The position numbers and the translations under genes were made by a program. A DNA stretch of 64,000 bases from Pandoraea iniqua. GTDB taxonomy: Bacteria; Pseudomonadota; Gammaproteobacteria; Burkholderiales; Burkholderiaceae. Shown here in pieces: positions 1 through 8,788 of this stretch. The DNA is taken from the NCBI RefSeq assembly GCF_902459685.1, contig NZ_CABPSF010000003.1:558001-622000 (forward strand). Reading direction: 5' to 3'. A model generated the notes under the pieces. The model did not search any database. It had not been told where the DNA came from and saw only the letters and a list, made by a program, of their open reading frames with translations. Numbering within the stretch: the first letter of the stretch is position 1; each line of letters opens with the position of its first letter.

Positions 1-330
1 CGGCGGCAGCGCCGCGTCCATGCGGCGGAAGAGATCCTGTTTCAGGTCTTCGCGCTCCGGGCCGCTCTCCTGCACGAAGTCCGCGCCTTGCAGTGCGCCT
101 TCAAGGGTGTCGTGAAAGGTCATTGCGTCGCGTGAGGCGTCGGTGACGAGGCCAATGCGTACCAGCGTCGGCCAATGCGCGTCGACGGTCTCGCGTAGCC
201 GCTCGCGCGCGCCGGGTGCAGGGTCCCACGCGGAAACACGCAGGCCGCGTGCGAGAAAGTAAGCCGCCCAGCTCGCACCGATCACGCCGGTGCCGATGAC
301 GGCAACCTGTTCAATGCTGTCGTATTTCAC
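1..330 (-). CDS. 3-hydroxyacyl-CoA dehydrogenase, N-terminal part (runs off left edge)
   Basis: NAD-dependent oxidation of a 3-hydroxyacyl-CoA (or carnitine-like hydroxy acid) is the expected reaction. The first 110 residues are present and start at a GTG with GGAG just upstream. The Rossmann motif GTGVIG lies at residues 13-18, after a beta strand, and is followed by the usual acidic residue region (WDPAPGARE). The C-terminal catalytic domain lies outside the window. It is followed on the same strand side by an enoyl-CoA hydratase 55 bp away, so the two probably act in one beta-oxidation-like pathway. The substrate cannot be told; an L-carnitine dehydrogenase or 3-hydroxybutyryl-CoA dehydrogenase reading is equally possible. 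Confidence 0.85.
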   Translation of the reverse strand, partial: MKYDSIEQVAVIGTGVIGASWAAYFLARGLRVSAWDPAPGARERLRETVDAHWPTLVRIGLVTDASRDAMTFHDTLEGALQGADFVQESGPEREDLKQDLFRRMDAALPP

Positions 331-385
331 ATTCGTCTCCTGAAGGCATGCCGCCCGGGTTTGGGCGGCTCGGCAGGCGTCAGCG

Positions 386-1147
386 TCATGCGCCGCCGAG
401 GAATCGTTCCATCCGCTCGCGCGCTTCCGGCGTGGCAAGCATCAGCGCACTGGTGACCGACTCGGTGAACAAGCCGTCGGCCATCGACATGTCGTGAATG
501 CGCGAGAGTGCGTGAATCGTTGCCCAGTTCGACAGCGGGCTGTTGGCCGCCGTCTCGCGGGCGAGTTGCGATGCGAGCGCGAGTCCTGCCCCCGCATCGA
601 CCAGATAGTGGCCGAGGCCAAGCCGTTCGCCGTCCACAGCGTCGTAGCGGCGGCCGGTCAGCATCATCTCCGTCATCCGGTCAGGACCAAGAATACGCGC
701 GACGCGTACCGACGCGCCGCCACCGACGAAGATGCCGCGCTTGCCTTCAGGCAGTTGAAAGAATGCGCTGCGCTCGATGACACGCACATGGGCCGCCAGC
801 GCAAGTTCGAGGCCACCGCCAATCACCGCGCCTTGCAGCACCGCGACGATCGGACGGCCACCGAACTGCATGTCGTGAAAGACCTTGTGCCAGCGCTGGG
901 AGACGCGCAGTACGTCAAGCGGATCGCGGGTGCTGTTCTCCGCCAGATCGAGCCCCGCACAAAAGTGTTCGCCGGCGCCCGTCAGCACAACGGCACGCAC
1001 GCTGTCGTCGAAATCGCGAAAGGCCGCTTCGAGCGAATCGATGGCGGCGTTGCACAAGGCGTTGCGCTTGGCGGCGCGATCGAGTTCGACATACGCGATG
1101 GCGTCTTCGACGCGCACTCGCAGGTGGGGATAGGTCATGTTTTGCAT
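386..1147 (-). CDS. Enoyl-CoA hydratase/isomerase (crotonase) family protein
   Basis: Crotonase-fold enzyme expected to hydrate an enoyl-CoA in the cytoplasm. Counting from a TTG at 1156, the oxyanion-hole segment HFCAGLDLAE is near residue 65, the second segment GGGLELAL near 113, and both hydratase glutamates are kept (E117, and E137 in LPEGKRG). The reading frame can start at TTG 1156, ATG 1147 or ATG 1138; the last (MTYPHLRV) matches the usual family start best, and GGAG at 1151-1154 is oddly placed for all of them. It is co-directional with the dehydrogenase at 1-330 and divergent from the BoxR-like regulator. A 28-bp imperfect palindrome sits immediately upstream and probably controls it. 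The substrate is unknown. Confidence 0.88.
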   Translation of the reverse strand: MQNMTYPHLRVRVEDAIAYVELDRAAKRNALCNAAIDSLEAAFRDFDDSVRAVVLTGAGEHFCAGLDLAENSTRDPLDVLRVSQRWHKVFHDMQFGGRPIVAVLQGAVIGGGLELALAAHVRVIERSAFFQLPEGKRGIFVGGGASVRVARILGPDRMTEMMLTGRRYDAVDGERLGLGHYLVDAGAGLALASQLARETAANSPLSNWATIHALSRIHDMSMADGLFTESVTSALMLATPEARERMERFLGGA

Positions 1148-1160
1148 CGGCTCCAAATCG

Positions 1161-1188
1161 TGAAAAGTATCTTATAAGATATTTTTCA
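1161..1188. promoter_or_regulatory. Operator-like palindrome upstream of the crotonase gene
   Basis: Twenty-eight bases form a nearly perfect palindrome with a single mismatched pair (1167/1182). The core ATCTTATAAGAT is perfect, and the outer arms are TGAAAA and TTTTCA. It lies 5 bp before the first possible crotonase start and about 180 bp before the divergent regulator gene. Position and symmetry suggest the binding site of the neighbouring XRE/shikimate-kinase regulator. That assignment is an inference. Confidence 0.6.
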
Positions 1189-1368
1189 TCTTGCGCGACT
1201 TGTGCAATGCAATTCAGGGTTAACAGGGATAAATCATTAAATTACGCAATTTATTGCACTATATGGCGACCTTCATCTGCCTGATGGCAACATCACGCAT
1301 TGTTGCCGTGATATCTCATAGTATATTTATCGACAATTCCCAGAGAGGCCGTCGAGCCCTATCGAACT

Positions 1369-2292
1369 ATGGTCAAACGCCCGTCCGACGCTGCCGAAAC
1401 GGTGGATGCCAGTGACGTCGCTGCCGACGCCACAGCCGCGTCGCGGTTGGCGTCGTTGGCCCAACGCGTGCGCAAGTTGCGCGCCCAGCGCGGCATGACA
1501 CGCAAACAACTCGCCGAGCAATCGGGGGTCTCGTTGCCCTATCTCGCGCGCGTGGAGGCCGGCACGGGCAACGTATCGCTCACCGTGCTGCACAAGCTGG
1601 CCGACGCCTTGAACGTCGCCGTCGAAACGCTGGTCGCCGAGCGCATGGCCTACGACGGCGATCTGCTGATGCTGGTCGAGTATCTTCGTCAGCAACCGCC
1701 GGAGGCGCTATCCCGCCTGCGACGCCAGATCGTGACGCCCGGCGCGCTCGGTACGCCCGCACGCGGCCACCGTATCGCGTTGATCGGCTTGCGCGGCGCG
1801 GGCAAATCCACACTCGGGCCTCGACTGGCAGCATCCATCGGCGCGCCGTTCATCGAACTGGATAAGGAAGTGGAGCGTGAAGCGGGCATCGCCATCGGCG
1901 AAGTCATCACGCTGTACGGTCAGGCGGCCATGCGCCGCATCGAACGCCAGTGCATCGAGCGAATCATTGCCGAGCACGAGCATGTGGTGCTCGCCACCGG
2001 GGGCGGCATCGTCTCCGAAGCGGCCACCTACGAGCGGGTGCTGCGAACGTTCCGCACGGTCTGGATGAAGGCCCGCCCCGAAGTGCACTTCCAGCGCGTG
2101 ATGCAGCAGAACGACGCGCGTATCGCGACCGAAGCCCTGCGCAAGGAAGCGCTCGACCATATCCATCGCATGCTCGACGCCCGTGAGGCCCTGTACCGGT
2201 TGGCCGATGTCACGGTGGATACGTCGGATCTTTCGCAAGACGACGTGCTTACGACGCTCACGCGACAGCTTGCACCGGCGCGCGCAGCGTGA
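1369..2292 (+). CDS. XRE-family regulator fused to a shikimate-kinase-like domain (BoxR/BzdR type)
   Basis: Transcription factor with an N-terminal helix-turn-helix (about residues 30-88, QLAEQSGVSLPYLARVEAG) and a C-terminal shikimate-kinase-like P-loop domain (about 133-300) carrying Walker A GLRGAGKST at 140-148. In the known family members BzdR and BoxR the kinase-like part senses benzoyl-CoA and relieves repression. Here the divergent genes are a crotonase and a hydroxyacyl-CoA dehydrogenase, not box/bzd genes, so the ligand is probably another CoA thioester. Starts at ATG 1369. The gene stands alone on its strand. Confidence 0.88.
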   Translation: MVKRPSDAAETVDASDVAADATAASRLASLAQRVRKLRAQRGMTRKQLAEQSGVSLPYLARVEAGTGNVSLTVLHKLADALNVAVETLVAERMAYDGDLLMLVEYLRQQPPEALSRLRRQIVTPGALGTPARGHRIALIGLRGAGKSTLGPRLAASIGAPFIELDKEVEREAGIAIGEVITLYGQAAMRRIERQCIERIIAEHEHVVLATGGGIVSEAATYERVLRTFRTVWMKARPEVHFQRVMQQNDARIATEALRKEALDHIHRMLDAREALYRLADVTVDTSDLSQDDVLTTLTRQLAPARAA

Positions 2293-2344
2293 GCGCTATG
2301 AATGACACGCCTATTGCGTCGCCTCAACATTCCCGATTAGAATA

Positions 2345-2363
2345 AATAAGAATCATTATCATT
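2345..2363. promoter_or_regulatory. Fur box ahead of the fecI-like sigma factor
   Basis: The 19-mer AATAAGAATCATTATCATT closely matches the Fur consensus built from GATAAT hexamers. It sits about 90-100 bp before the ECF sigma gene and 50 bp after the preceding stop, so iron-Fur repression of the whole sigma/anti-sigma/receptor/esterase unit is expected. Confidence 0.8.
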
Positions 2364-2467
2364 CGCAGAAAAGCGCTTTCCCGCCGTAGGCTGGCCGCGC
2401 GAGCGGTCTGTCCCGAGCACGCTGCGGCGTCGCCCGAGGCGTTCGCGCCATGCGAACACGGGGAATC

Positions 2468-2977
2468 ATGGAAAGTCATTTTCAGCGCGAGGTGAGTGCG
2501 CTCTATAGCGACCATCACGGCTGGCTGCGCGGCTGGTTGCGCAAGAAGCTGGGCAGTACGCTCGACGCCGCCGATCTGGCGCATGACACCTATCTGCGCG
2601 TGCTCTCGAGCGGACGCGCACCGCAACCCGAAGACTCCCGGCGCTATCTCGCCCGCATCGCCAACTGTCTGGTGATCGACCTGTTTCGCCGCCGCGATAT
2701 CGAAGCGGCCTATCTGGAAACGCTGGCCGCTCTGCCGGAACCGGTGGCGCCCTCGCCCGAGACCCGCGCGCTTGTGCTTGAAGCCCTCATCGAAATCGAC
2801 ACCCTGCTCCACCGTCTGCCGGCGAAGGCGCGCACCGCCTTCTTGCTGTGCAAGCTCGAAGGGCTCGAATACCGCGAGATTGCCGAACGGTTGCAGGTCT
2901 CCGTCTCCTCCGTGGAGAAGTACATCGCGCACGCCCTGCGCGAATGCTATGCGGTGCAATACGGGAGCGACGCATGA
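2468..2977 (+). CDS. ECF sigma factor, FecI type
   Basis: Small sigma-70 family factor of the iron-starvation group. Region 2 includes DLAHDTYLRVL and the DLFRRR segment; region 4 includes LEGLEYREIAERLQVSVSSVEKYIAHAL, the typical FecI-like helix-turn-helix. ATG 2468 (MESHFQREV) is preferred over ATG 2450 because GGGGA lies just before it and FecI proteins normally begin there; this gives 169 residues. Its stop overlaps the start of the FecR gene (ATGA), so they are co-translated. It is preceded by a Fur box and should direct transcription of the adjacent TonB receptor gene. Confidence 0.92.
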   Translation: MESHFQREVSALYSDHHGWLRGWLRKKLGSTLDAADLAHDTYLRVLSSGRAPQPEDSRRYLARIANCLVIDLFRRRDIEAAYLETLAALPEPVAPSPETRALVLEALIEIDTLLHRLPAKARTAFLLCKLEGLEYREIAERLQVSVSSVEKYIAHALRECYAVQYGSDA

Positions 2978-3984
2978 GCGCAGGACGCCCCGCTTCTCCA
3001 GCGACCAACCCGCAGCAGGCCCCTCAGGCACCGCTCTCCGCCGAAGTGATCGAACGGGCGAGTGTCTGGCTGGCGCGACTCTGGTCCGGTTCCGCAAGCG
3101 CCGACGATGTCGCCGCGTGCGACCGCTGGCGTGCCGCGCATCCCGACCACGAGCGCGCGTGGCAACGCCTCGGCGCCATCGGCCGCAAGTTCGAAGCCGT
3201 GCCGCCGCGCGTCGCGTTCGACACACTGACCGCCCGCCCCTCGCCACGTGTCTCAACGGCCGGACGCCGTCGCGCGCTGCGCGTGTTCGGCGGCTTCCTC
3301 ACACTTGCGGGCGCCGGTTACGCGCTCCAGCGGTCTTCCGTCTGGGAGTACGCCGCCGCCGATTACGCGACCGGGGTTGGCGAAGTTCGAAGCCTCGTGC
3401 TTGCCGACGGCACGCGCCTGTGGCTCGACACGGCATCGGCGGTGGACATTCGCCTCACGCCCGGCGAACGGCGTATTACGTTGCGGCGCGGACAACTCTG
3501 CATCGAGACCGTCCCCGGTGCGACGCGGGCACCACTGATCGTCGCGACGCGCCAAGGCGAGATTCGCGACATCGGCACCCGCTTCTCGGTACGCGACGAG
3601 GGTGAGCACACGCAGGTCGCCGTCTATGACGGCATCGTGCTCGTGCGTACCGCCGAGACCGGCCGCACGCAGCGACTCGATGCCGGGCAGCTCGCCCGGT
3701 TCTCGGCCGATGCGATCGACCCACCGGAAGCCGCCAACGCCGACGCGGCCGCATGGACGCGCACCCAACTCATCGTCGAGCGCATTCGCCTTGGCGATCT
3801 CGTCGACACCCTCGCCCGCTACCGGCACGGCGTGCTGCGCTGCGACGCGGCGGTCGCCGATCTGCGCGTGAGCGGCGTGTTCTCGCTGGCCGATACCGAC
3901 CGCGCGCTGGCCAGTCTGGCCGTCGGCCTGCCGGTCGAGACGGTGTATCGCACCCGCTACTGGGTGACCGTCAAGGCGAACTAG
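2974..3984 (+). CDS. FecR-type anti-sigma/signal-transducing regulator
   Basis: 336-residue inner-membrane protein that relays the ligand-bound state of the outer-membrane receptor to the sigma factor. Residues about 24-70 form the DUF4880 cytoplasmic sigma-binding domain (WLARLWSG, DRWRAAHPDHERAWQRL). One membrane segment lies at about 102-119, followed by the periplasmic FecR domain (TGVGEVRSLVLADGTRLWLD at 133-152) and a C-terminal STN-like part. The start overlaps the sigma stop by 4 bp. A longer reading frame exists upstream but would run through the sigma gene. Confidence 0.93.
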   Translation: MSAGRPASPATNPQQAPQAPLSAEVIERASVWLARLWSGSASADDVAACDRWRAAHPDHERAWQRLGAIGRKFEAVPPRVAFDTLTARPSPRVSTAGRRRALRVFGGFLTLAGAGYALQRSSVWEYAAADYATGVGEVRSLVLADGTRLWLDTASAVDIRLTPGERRITLRRGQLCIETVPGATRAPLIVATRQGEIRDIGTRFSVRDEGEHTQVAVYDGIVLVRTAETGRTQRLDAGQLARFSADAIDPPEAANADAAAWTRTQLIVERIRLGDLVDTLARYRHGVLRCDAAVADLRVSGVFSLADTDRALASLAVGLPVETVYRTRYWVTVKAN

Positions 3985-4165
3985 CAGGTACGGGCACGGG
4001 AGCGCGAGTCCTCCCAAAAAATATTTCGACTTTTTTGCATTTTCGATTGCGGGTTTGCCGATCTCGTTCGGAATACCAAGCATGCACCGGCGCAAAACGT
4101 GTGACGCCGTGTCACTTCGTGGCACATCCACACCCGCCGGTATCCCTTGATCCGAACCAACAGGC

Positions 4166-6637
4166 ATGCCGATGTTGATTTCCGAAGCTGTTCCCTTGCG
4201 CCCTACCGTCTCTGCCGCCGCCCTGCGTCCGGCGATTGCCCTGCTCATCGCACTTGCCGCCGCCGGTGCCGCCTCGCACGCGAATGCTGCCCCTGCCGCT
4301 GCACCGTCCGCGCAAGCCGCGTCCGAGGTGCGACGCGCTTGGCAAGTCGCCCCCGGCACGCTCGACGCCGTACTGAACCGCTTCGCCAACGCGGCCGGCA
4401 TCGAACTGGCGGTGGACGCCTCACTCACGCAAGGACGGCAAAGCCCGGGCATCAACGGCGACTACACGCTGAACGACGCGCTGCATCAACTGCTCGCACC
4501 GCATCAGCTGCAAGCCATGCGCGGCAGCAACGGCGTGTACACGCTGCGCGCCGCTGCCCAAGACAACGCCGCCGCGACGCCCGGCGCGGAAGGCGGCGTG
4601 CTGCTGCCGACCACCCATGTCGTGGCGCAGGCCGTCGGTCTGCCGGAAGCGTACGACGGCGGTCAGGTCGCGCGTGGCGGCCGCCTCGGCCTGCTTGGCA
4701 ACAAGGACTACATGGACGTGCCGTTCAGCATCACGTCCTACACCGCGAAGACGATTCAGGATCAGCAGGCGACCACGCTCGCCGACGTGCTCGATAACGA
4801 CCCCTCGGTGCGTTTCACCACGTCGAGCGGCCACATGTACGAAAACTTCAGCATTCGCGGCTTTCCGCTCACGGCCGACGAAGTCTCGCTCAACGGCATG
4901 TACGGCGTGTCGCCTTACGGCCACCTGCCGGTCGAGTTCATCGAACGCGTGGAAGTGCTCAAGGGCCCAAACGCACTGCTTAACGGCATGTCGCCGTCGG
5001 GTGCTGTGGGCGGCGCCATCAACGTGGTGACGAAGAAGGCCGAAAGCGCACCGCTGGCGCGCATCACGGCCGACTACCTGTCCGACTCGCAGTTCGGCGT
5101 GCAGGCCGACGTCGGGCGCCGCTTCGGCAACAACGAGGAGTTCGGCATCCGCTTCAACGGCTCGCTGCGCGACGGACGCACCACGCTCGACGGCCAGAAC
5201 AAGCAACGCCAGTTCGGCTCGCTGGCCCTCGACCTGAAAACCGACCGTGCCCGCTTCGGTCTCGATGTCTATACCGACACGGAGAAGTTCAGGGGCGGCA
5301 GCCCGTGGATGGCAACGTTCGCGACCAAAGTCGTTGCCCCGCCCGCGGCCGGTACCAACGTGCTGCGCGGCGAGTTCGGCGATATCGAAAGCACCGGTGT
5401 GCAACTGCGCGGCGAAGTGGACGTAACCGACGCCATTACGGCCTACGCCGGCGTGGGTGCGCTCAGCTACCGCTACTCCGGGTTCATTACCGGCACGCGC
5501 ACGGGCCCGATCAAACCGGACGGCAGCTACACCGGCGCCACGTATTTCCAACGCGGCTGGACCGACACGCTCTCGCTCGATGCCGGTGTGCGGACCAAGT
5601 TCCGCACCGGCCCGGTCAAGCACGAACTGACGCTCTCGGCGACCTCGCTCGATATCACCAGCGGCAACGTCTTCACCACGAGCGCCAACTACAACTCGAA
5701 CATCTACGCACCGGTGAATCCGACGCTGGCCAAAGACCCGGGCAGCGCACCGAAGACGTCGACCACCACGCTGTCGAGCTTCGGGCTGGCCGACACGATG
5801 TCGTTCTGGCAAGACCGCGTCACGCTCATCGCCGGGGTGCGCAGCCAGCGCGTGCGGGCGCAGGCGTTTGCGGCAGCCACCGGCAAGCAGACCTCGAGCT
5901 ATGACGAGAACGCCATCACGCCGGCATTCGGTGTCGTGCTCAAGCCGTTCGGGCCGAGTGTTTCGCTCTACGCCAATTACATCGAAGGGCTCACGCAAGG
6001 CGGCATGGTCACCGACGTGAGCGCCGCCAACTACGGCGAAATCTTTGCGCCGTACCGCAGCAAGCAGGCAGAAGTCGGTGTGAAGTGGGATGCAGGCAGC
6101 TTCTCGAACACGCTGTCGCTCTTCCAGATCACCAAGCCCAGCATGATCAAGGACGTGGCGACCAACACCTACAACCCGGACGGCGAGCAACGCAACCGGG
6201 GCGTGGAGTGGAATGTGTTCGGTGAATTCACGCCGCACTGGCGTGTACTGGGCGGCGTGGCGTACACCCGCGGCGAACTGACCAAGACGGCCGGCAACCT
6301 TTACAACGGCAACACCCCGTACGGCGTGCCCAAGTGGACGGCCAACCTCGGCACCGAATGGGACCTGCCGTGGGTGCCCGGCGTGACGGTGTCGGGCCGC
6401 ATGATCACGACCAGCGCCCAATACGTGAACTCGTCGAACACACAACGCATCGGCGGCTTCACGCGCTACGACATCGGCGCGCGCTATGTCACCCGCGTAT
6501 ATGGCAAGGCGGTCGTGTTCCGCGCCGCCGTTGAAAACGTGACCAACCGCATCGCATGGTCGGGCACGTTCAACGACGGCTACGTGATTCAGAACGCCCC
6601 CCGCACGGTCAAGCTCTCGACCAGCATCGACTTCTGA
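4166..6637 (+). CDS. TonB-dependent siderophore receptor with signalling (STN) domain
   Basis: 823-residue outer-membrane transducer. A signal peptide runs to about residue 41 (ASHANA). The STN domain (about 57-128, VAPGTLDAVLNRFANAAGI) is the part that contacts FecR. The plug follows (about 180-290, SITSYTAKTIQDQQ, NFSIRGFPL, VEVLKGPNALLNG), then a 22-strand-type barrel ending in a terminal Phe (STSIDF). It is 181 bp after fecR with no obvious terminator and 8 bp before the esterase gene. The esterase neighbour suggests a catecholate-type or other ester-linked siderophore. The ligand is not determinable here. Confidence 0.94.
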   Translation: MPMLISEAVPLRPTVSAAALRPAIALLIALAAAGAASHANAAPAAAPSAQAASEVRRAWQVAPGTLDAVLNRFANAAGIELAVDASLTQGRQSPGINGDYTLNDALHQLLAPHQLQAMRGSNGVYTLRAAAQDNAAATPGAEGGVLLPTTHVVAQAVGLPEAYDGGQVARGGRLGLLGNKDYMDVPFSITSYTAKTIQDQQATTLADVLDNDPSVRFTTSSGHMYENFSIRGFPLTADEVSLNGMYGVSPYGHLPVEFIERVEVLKGPNALLNGMSPSGAVGGAINVVTKKAESAPLARITADYLSDSQFGVQADVGRRFGNNEEFGIRFNGSLRDGRTTLDGQNKQRQFGSLALDLKTDRARFGLDVYTDTEKFRGGSPWMATFATKVVAPPAAGTNVLRGEFGDIESTGVQLRGEVDVTDAITAYAGVGALSYRYSGFITGTRTGPIKPDGSYTGATYFQRGWTDTLSLDAGVRTKFRTGPVKHELTLSATSLDITSGNVFTTSANYNSNIYAPVNPTLAKDPGSAPKTSTTTLSSFGLADTMSFWQDRVTLIAGVRSQRVRAQAFAAATGKQTSSYDENAITPAFGVVLKPFGPSVSLYANYIEGLTQGGMVTDVSAANYGEIFAPYRSKQAEVGVKWDAGSFSNTLSLFQITKPSMIKDVATNTYNPDGEQRNRGVEWNVFGEFTPHWRVLGGVAYTRGELTKTAGNLYNGNTPYGVPKWTANLGTEWDLPWVPGVTVSGRMITTSAQYVNSSNTQRIGGFTRYDIGARYVTRVYGKAVVFRAAVENVTNRIAWSGTFNDGYVIQNAPRTVKLSTSIDF

Positions 6638-6645
6638 GGCTCGAC

Positions 6646-8169
6646 ATGACACATCAGACACCTTCGACATCTTCAACACGTTCAACACCTCGTGCCGCGC
6701 TGGCCGCCAGCGCCGCCGCCGCACTCGTTCTCTCGCTCGCCGTCAATGCGGCGCACGCGGCACCAGTGAACGCGGCACCCGCCTCGCCGCAAGGCGCCTG
6801 CGCTGGTGATCCGGCAGCGCCGAAATATCGTCTGGGGCTTGTGAGCCCGCGTCTGCTGGCACTGAATGCGGCGCTATGTTCCGGTGGCTCCGGCGGCAGT
6901 ACGGATGCGTTCTGGCAGGACGTGAGCGTCAAAGGAACGCCGCTGATCGAGACCGTGCCCGCCGGTTCGGTCACCGGCGACGAACCCGCCTCGCTACTCG
7001 GCCGCGAGACCGAGAACACGTCGCTGGTCACGTTTCTCTGGCGCGGGCACCCGCGCAGCGTGCGCATTCTCGGCGCGCCGTCCGGCGATTACGACGATAT
7101 GCGTCAGCTCGGCAACAGCGACGTCTGGTATCGCAGCTACGTCGTGCCCGCCAGCACGCGGCTCTCGTATCAGCTCGCGCCCGACGTGCCGGAGATCGAG
7201 GGCACAGCGATGGAACGCCGTCGCGCCATCCTGAAAACTTTGCAAGTCGATCCGCTCAACCGTCATCCGTTCGAAGTGGAGGGCTTTGACGGCAAACGCA
7301 ACGCCAAGTCGTCGGTCACCCTGCCCGGTGCGCCGCCGCAACCGTGGATCGCTCGTCGTGACAACGTACCGGCCGGCACCGTGCAGGCGACGCGCTTCAC
7401 CAGCGCCGCGCTCGGCAATACGCGCGACGTCTACGTCTATCGGCCGGCAGGCTATCGCGCCGGAGACGAGGCGCAGGGCCTGCTCGTCGTCTTCGATGCG
7501 CACGCGTACGTGAACACCGTGCCCACGCCGGTGATTCTGGACAACCTGATTGCCGAAGGCCGGATTCCGCGCACAGCCGCACTGATCGTCGGCGTCATCG
7601 ATGGCAACACGCGCGGCAAGGAACTGCCCCCCAACCCGGCATTTGCCCGCTTTCTTGCCGACGAGCTGATGCCGTGGGCGAAGGCGCAAGGCGTGTCGGC
7701 ACCGGCAGCGCGCACGGTGGTGGCCGGGTCGAGCTACGGCGGCCTCGCGTCGGCGTGGGCGGCGTCACAAGCGCCGCAGTGGTTCGGTAACGTGTTGTCG
7801 CAGTCGGGTTCGTACTGGTGGGCACCGTCGCAGGGCGATGCGGCCACGCGCGAGACCGGCTGGCTGATTCGGCAATATGCCAATGCACCGAAGTTGCCGA
7901 TGACGTTCTATCTGGAGTCGGGGCAATTCGAAGACCGGCGCGGGCCGACCGGTATCGGCACGTCCGGCCGGCACATGCGTGACGTGTTGCACGCCAAGGG
8001 CTATCGCGTGATGTATGCGTCGACGCCCACGGGACACGACTACTTCCATTGGCGTGGGTCACTGGCCTGCGGGTTGATGGCGCTCATCGGCACACCGGCC
8101 ACGCAAGCGGCATTGCATGCGGCGCCGGATGCACCGGGCAGTCTTTCGACGGTCTGCCCGATGCAATAA
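6646..8169 (+). CDS. Exported enterochelin-esterase-like alpha/beta hydrolase
   Basis: 507-residue hydrolase of the Fes/IroE group, expected to cleave the ester backbone of a ferric siderophore. An N-terminal signal-like segment (about 18-38, ending AHAAP) suggests periplasmic location, unlike cytoplasmic Fes. The first half resembles the Fes N-terminal domain (TFLWRG near the front, DPLNRHPFE); the second half is an esterase-D fold with nucleophile motif GSSYGG (Ser about 363) and catalytic His at about 464 (GHDYFHW). It starts 8 bp after the receptor stop, so it is in the same iron-regulated operon. An earlier in-frame start inside the receptor gene is unlikely. Confidence 0.9.
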   Translation: MTHQTPSTSSTRSTPRAALAASAAAALVLSLAVNAAHAAPVNAAPASPQGACAGDPAAPKYRLGLVSPRLLALNAALCSGGSGGSTDAFWQDVSVKGTPLIETVPAGSVTGDEPASLLGRETENTSLVTFLWRGHPRSVRILGAPSGDYDDMRQLGNSDVWYRSYVVPASTRLSYQLAPDVPEIEGTAMERRRAILKTLQVDPLNRHPFEVEGFDGKRNAKSSVTLPGAPPQPWIARRDNVPAGTVQATRFTSAALGNTRDVYVYRPAGYRAGDEAQGLLVVFDAHAYVNTVPTPVILDNLIAEGRIPRTAALIVGVIDGNTRGKELPPNPAFARFLADELMPWAKAQGVSAPAARTVVAGSSYGGLASAWAASQAPQWFGNVLSQSGSYWWAPSQGDAATRETGWLIRQYANAPKLPMTFYLESGQFEDRRGPTGIGTSGRHMRDVLHAKGYRVMYASTPTGHDYFHWRGSLACGLMALIGTPATQAALHAAPDAPGSLSTVCPMQ

Positions 8170-8189
8170 GGGTGAGAGCACCGGGGCGA

Positions 8190-8657
8190 TCAATCGCCCT
8201 TGGTGCCTGTCGTCCGGGAGGAAGCGCGGGGCTTGCCACGCGCCGGCACCTGCGGCTCATGCGCCACGCGCCGCGTGCCTGCCAGCTTCAGCAATCGGCG
8301 GAACTGCGGGCACGCCAGATGCTCGGTGGCCGGGCATTGCGCGGCGTGACGCAAGCCATCGCGCAACGCACTCAACTGCCGGATCGTACGGTCGATCTCA
8401 TCGGATTTCTCTTGTAACCGGGCCCGGTCGATACTTGCCTTTCCCTTGGGCATCAACATGCCCGAAATCTCATCGAGCGAGAATCCCGCCGTGCGGCCCA
8501 GTGCGATCAACGCCAGCGTCTGAAGCACCGAGTCGTCGTACTGACGGCGCAATCCGCGGCGCCCTGTCGCAGCGATCAATCCCTTCTCTTCGTAATACCG
8601 CAACGTCGACGGCGGCACGCCCGCACGCTCGACGACCTCGCCAATGTCCAGTGTCAT
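8190..8657 (-). CDS. MerR-family transcriptional regulator
   Basis: 155 residues from ATG 8657 (MTLDIGEVVERAG). N-terminal winged helix is clear (STLRYYEEKGLI), followed by the dimerisation helix and a tail with C-P-A-T-E-H-L-A-C (ARHAAQCPATEHLACPQF), a possible but unproven ligand or metal site. The C-terminus is basic and low in complexity. A start at 8681 would place the coding region inside the operator dyad at 8678-8691, so 8657 is preferred. It is divergent from a DUF2938 membrane protein and the shared promoter has MerR-type architecture. Confidence 0.9.
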   Translation of the reverse strand: MTLDIGEVVERAGVPPSTLRYYEEKGLIAATGRRGLRRQYDDSVLQTLALIALGRTAGFSLDEISGMLMPKGKASIDRARLQEKSDEIDRTIRQLSALRDGLRHAAQCPATEHLACPQFRRLLKLAGTRRVAHEPQVPARGKPRASSRTTGTKGD

Positions 8658-8671
8658 ATCCGCCACTCCGC

Positions 8672-8702
8672 TTGACTTCAAGTTGACTTGAGTTCGTATA
8701 GT
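8672..8702 (+). promoter_or_regulatory. MerR-type promoter with 19-bp spacer and central dyad
   Basis: -35 TTGACT (8672-8677) and -10 TATAGT (8697-8702) are separated by 19 bp, the overlong spacer typical of MerR-activated promoters. Inside it is the dyad TCAAGT-TG-ACTTGA (8678-8691), which resembles the SoxR box. It points toward the DUF2938 gene, so that gene is the likely activated target of the adjacent MerR protein. Confidence 0.75.
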
Positions 8703-8788
8703 GCCTCAATCACGGCGCGCAGGTGGCCGCCGTATCAACCTACGCGACGCACGCAATGTACGCTACGCACGCGAAAGAGACTTCAGAC

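Noticed and set aside
4421-6724. Very long minus-strand reading frame through the first receptor gene
   Set aside because: GC-rich antisense shadow; composition is His/Arg/Ala-rich without a domain, while the plus strand encodes a full TonB receptor.
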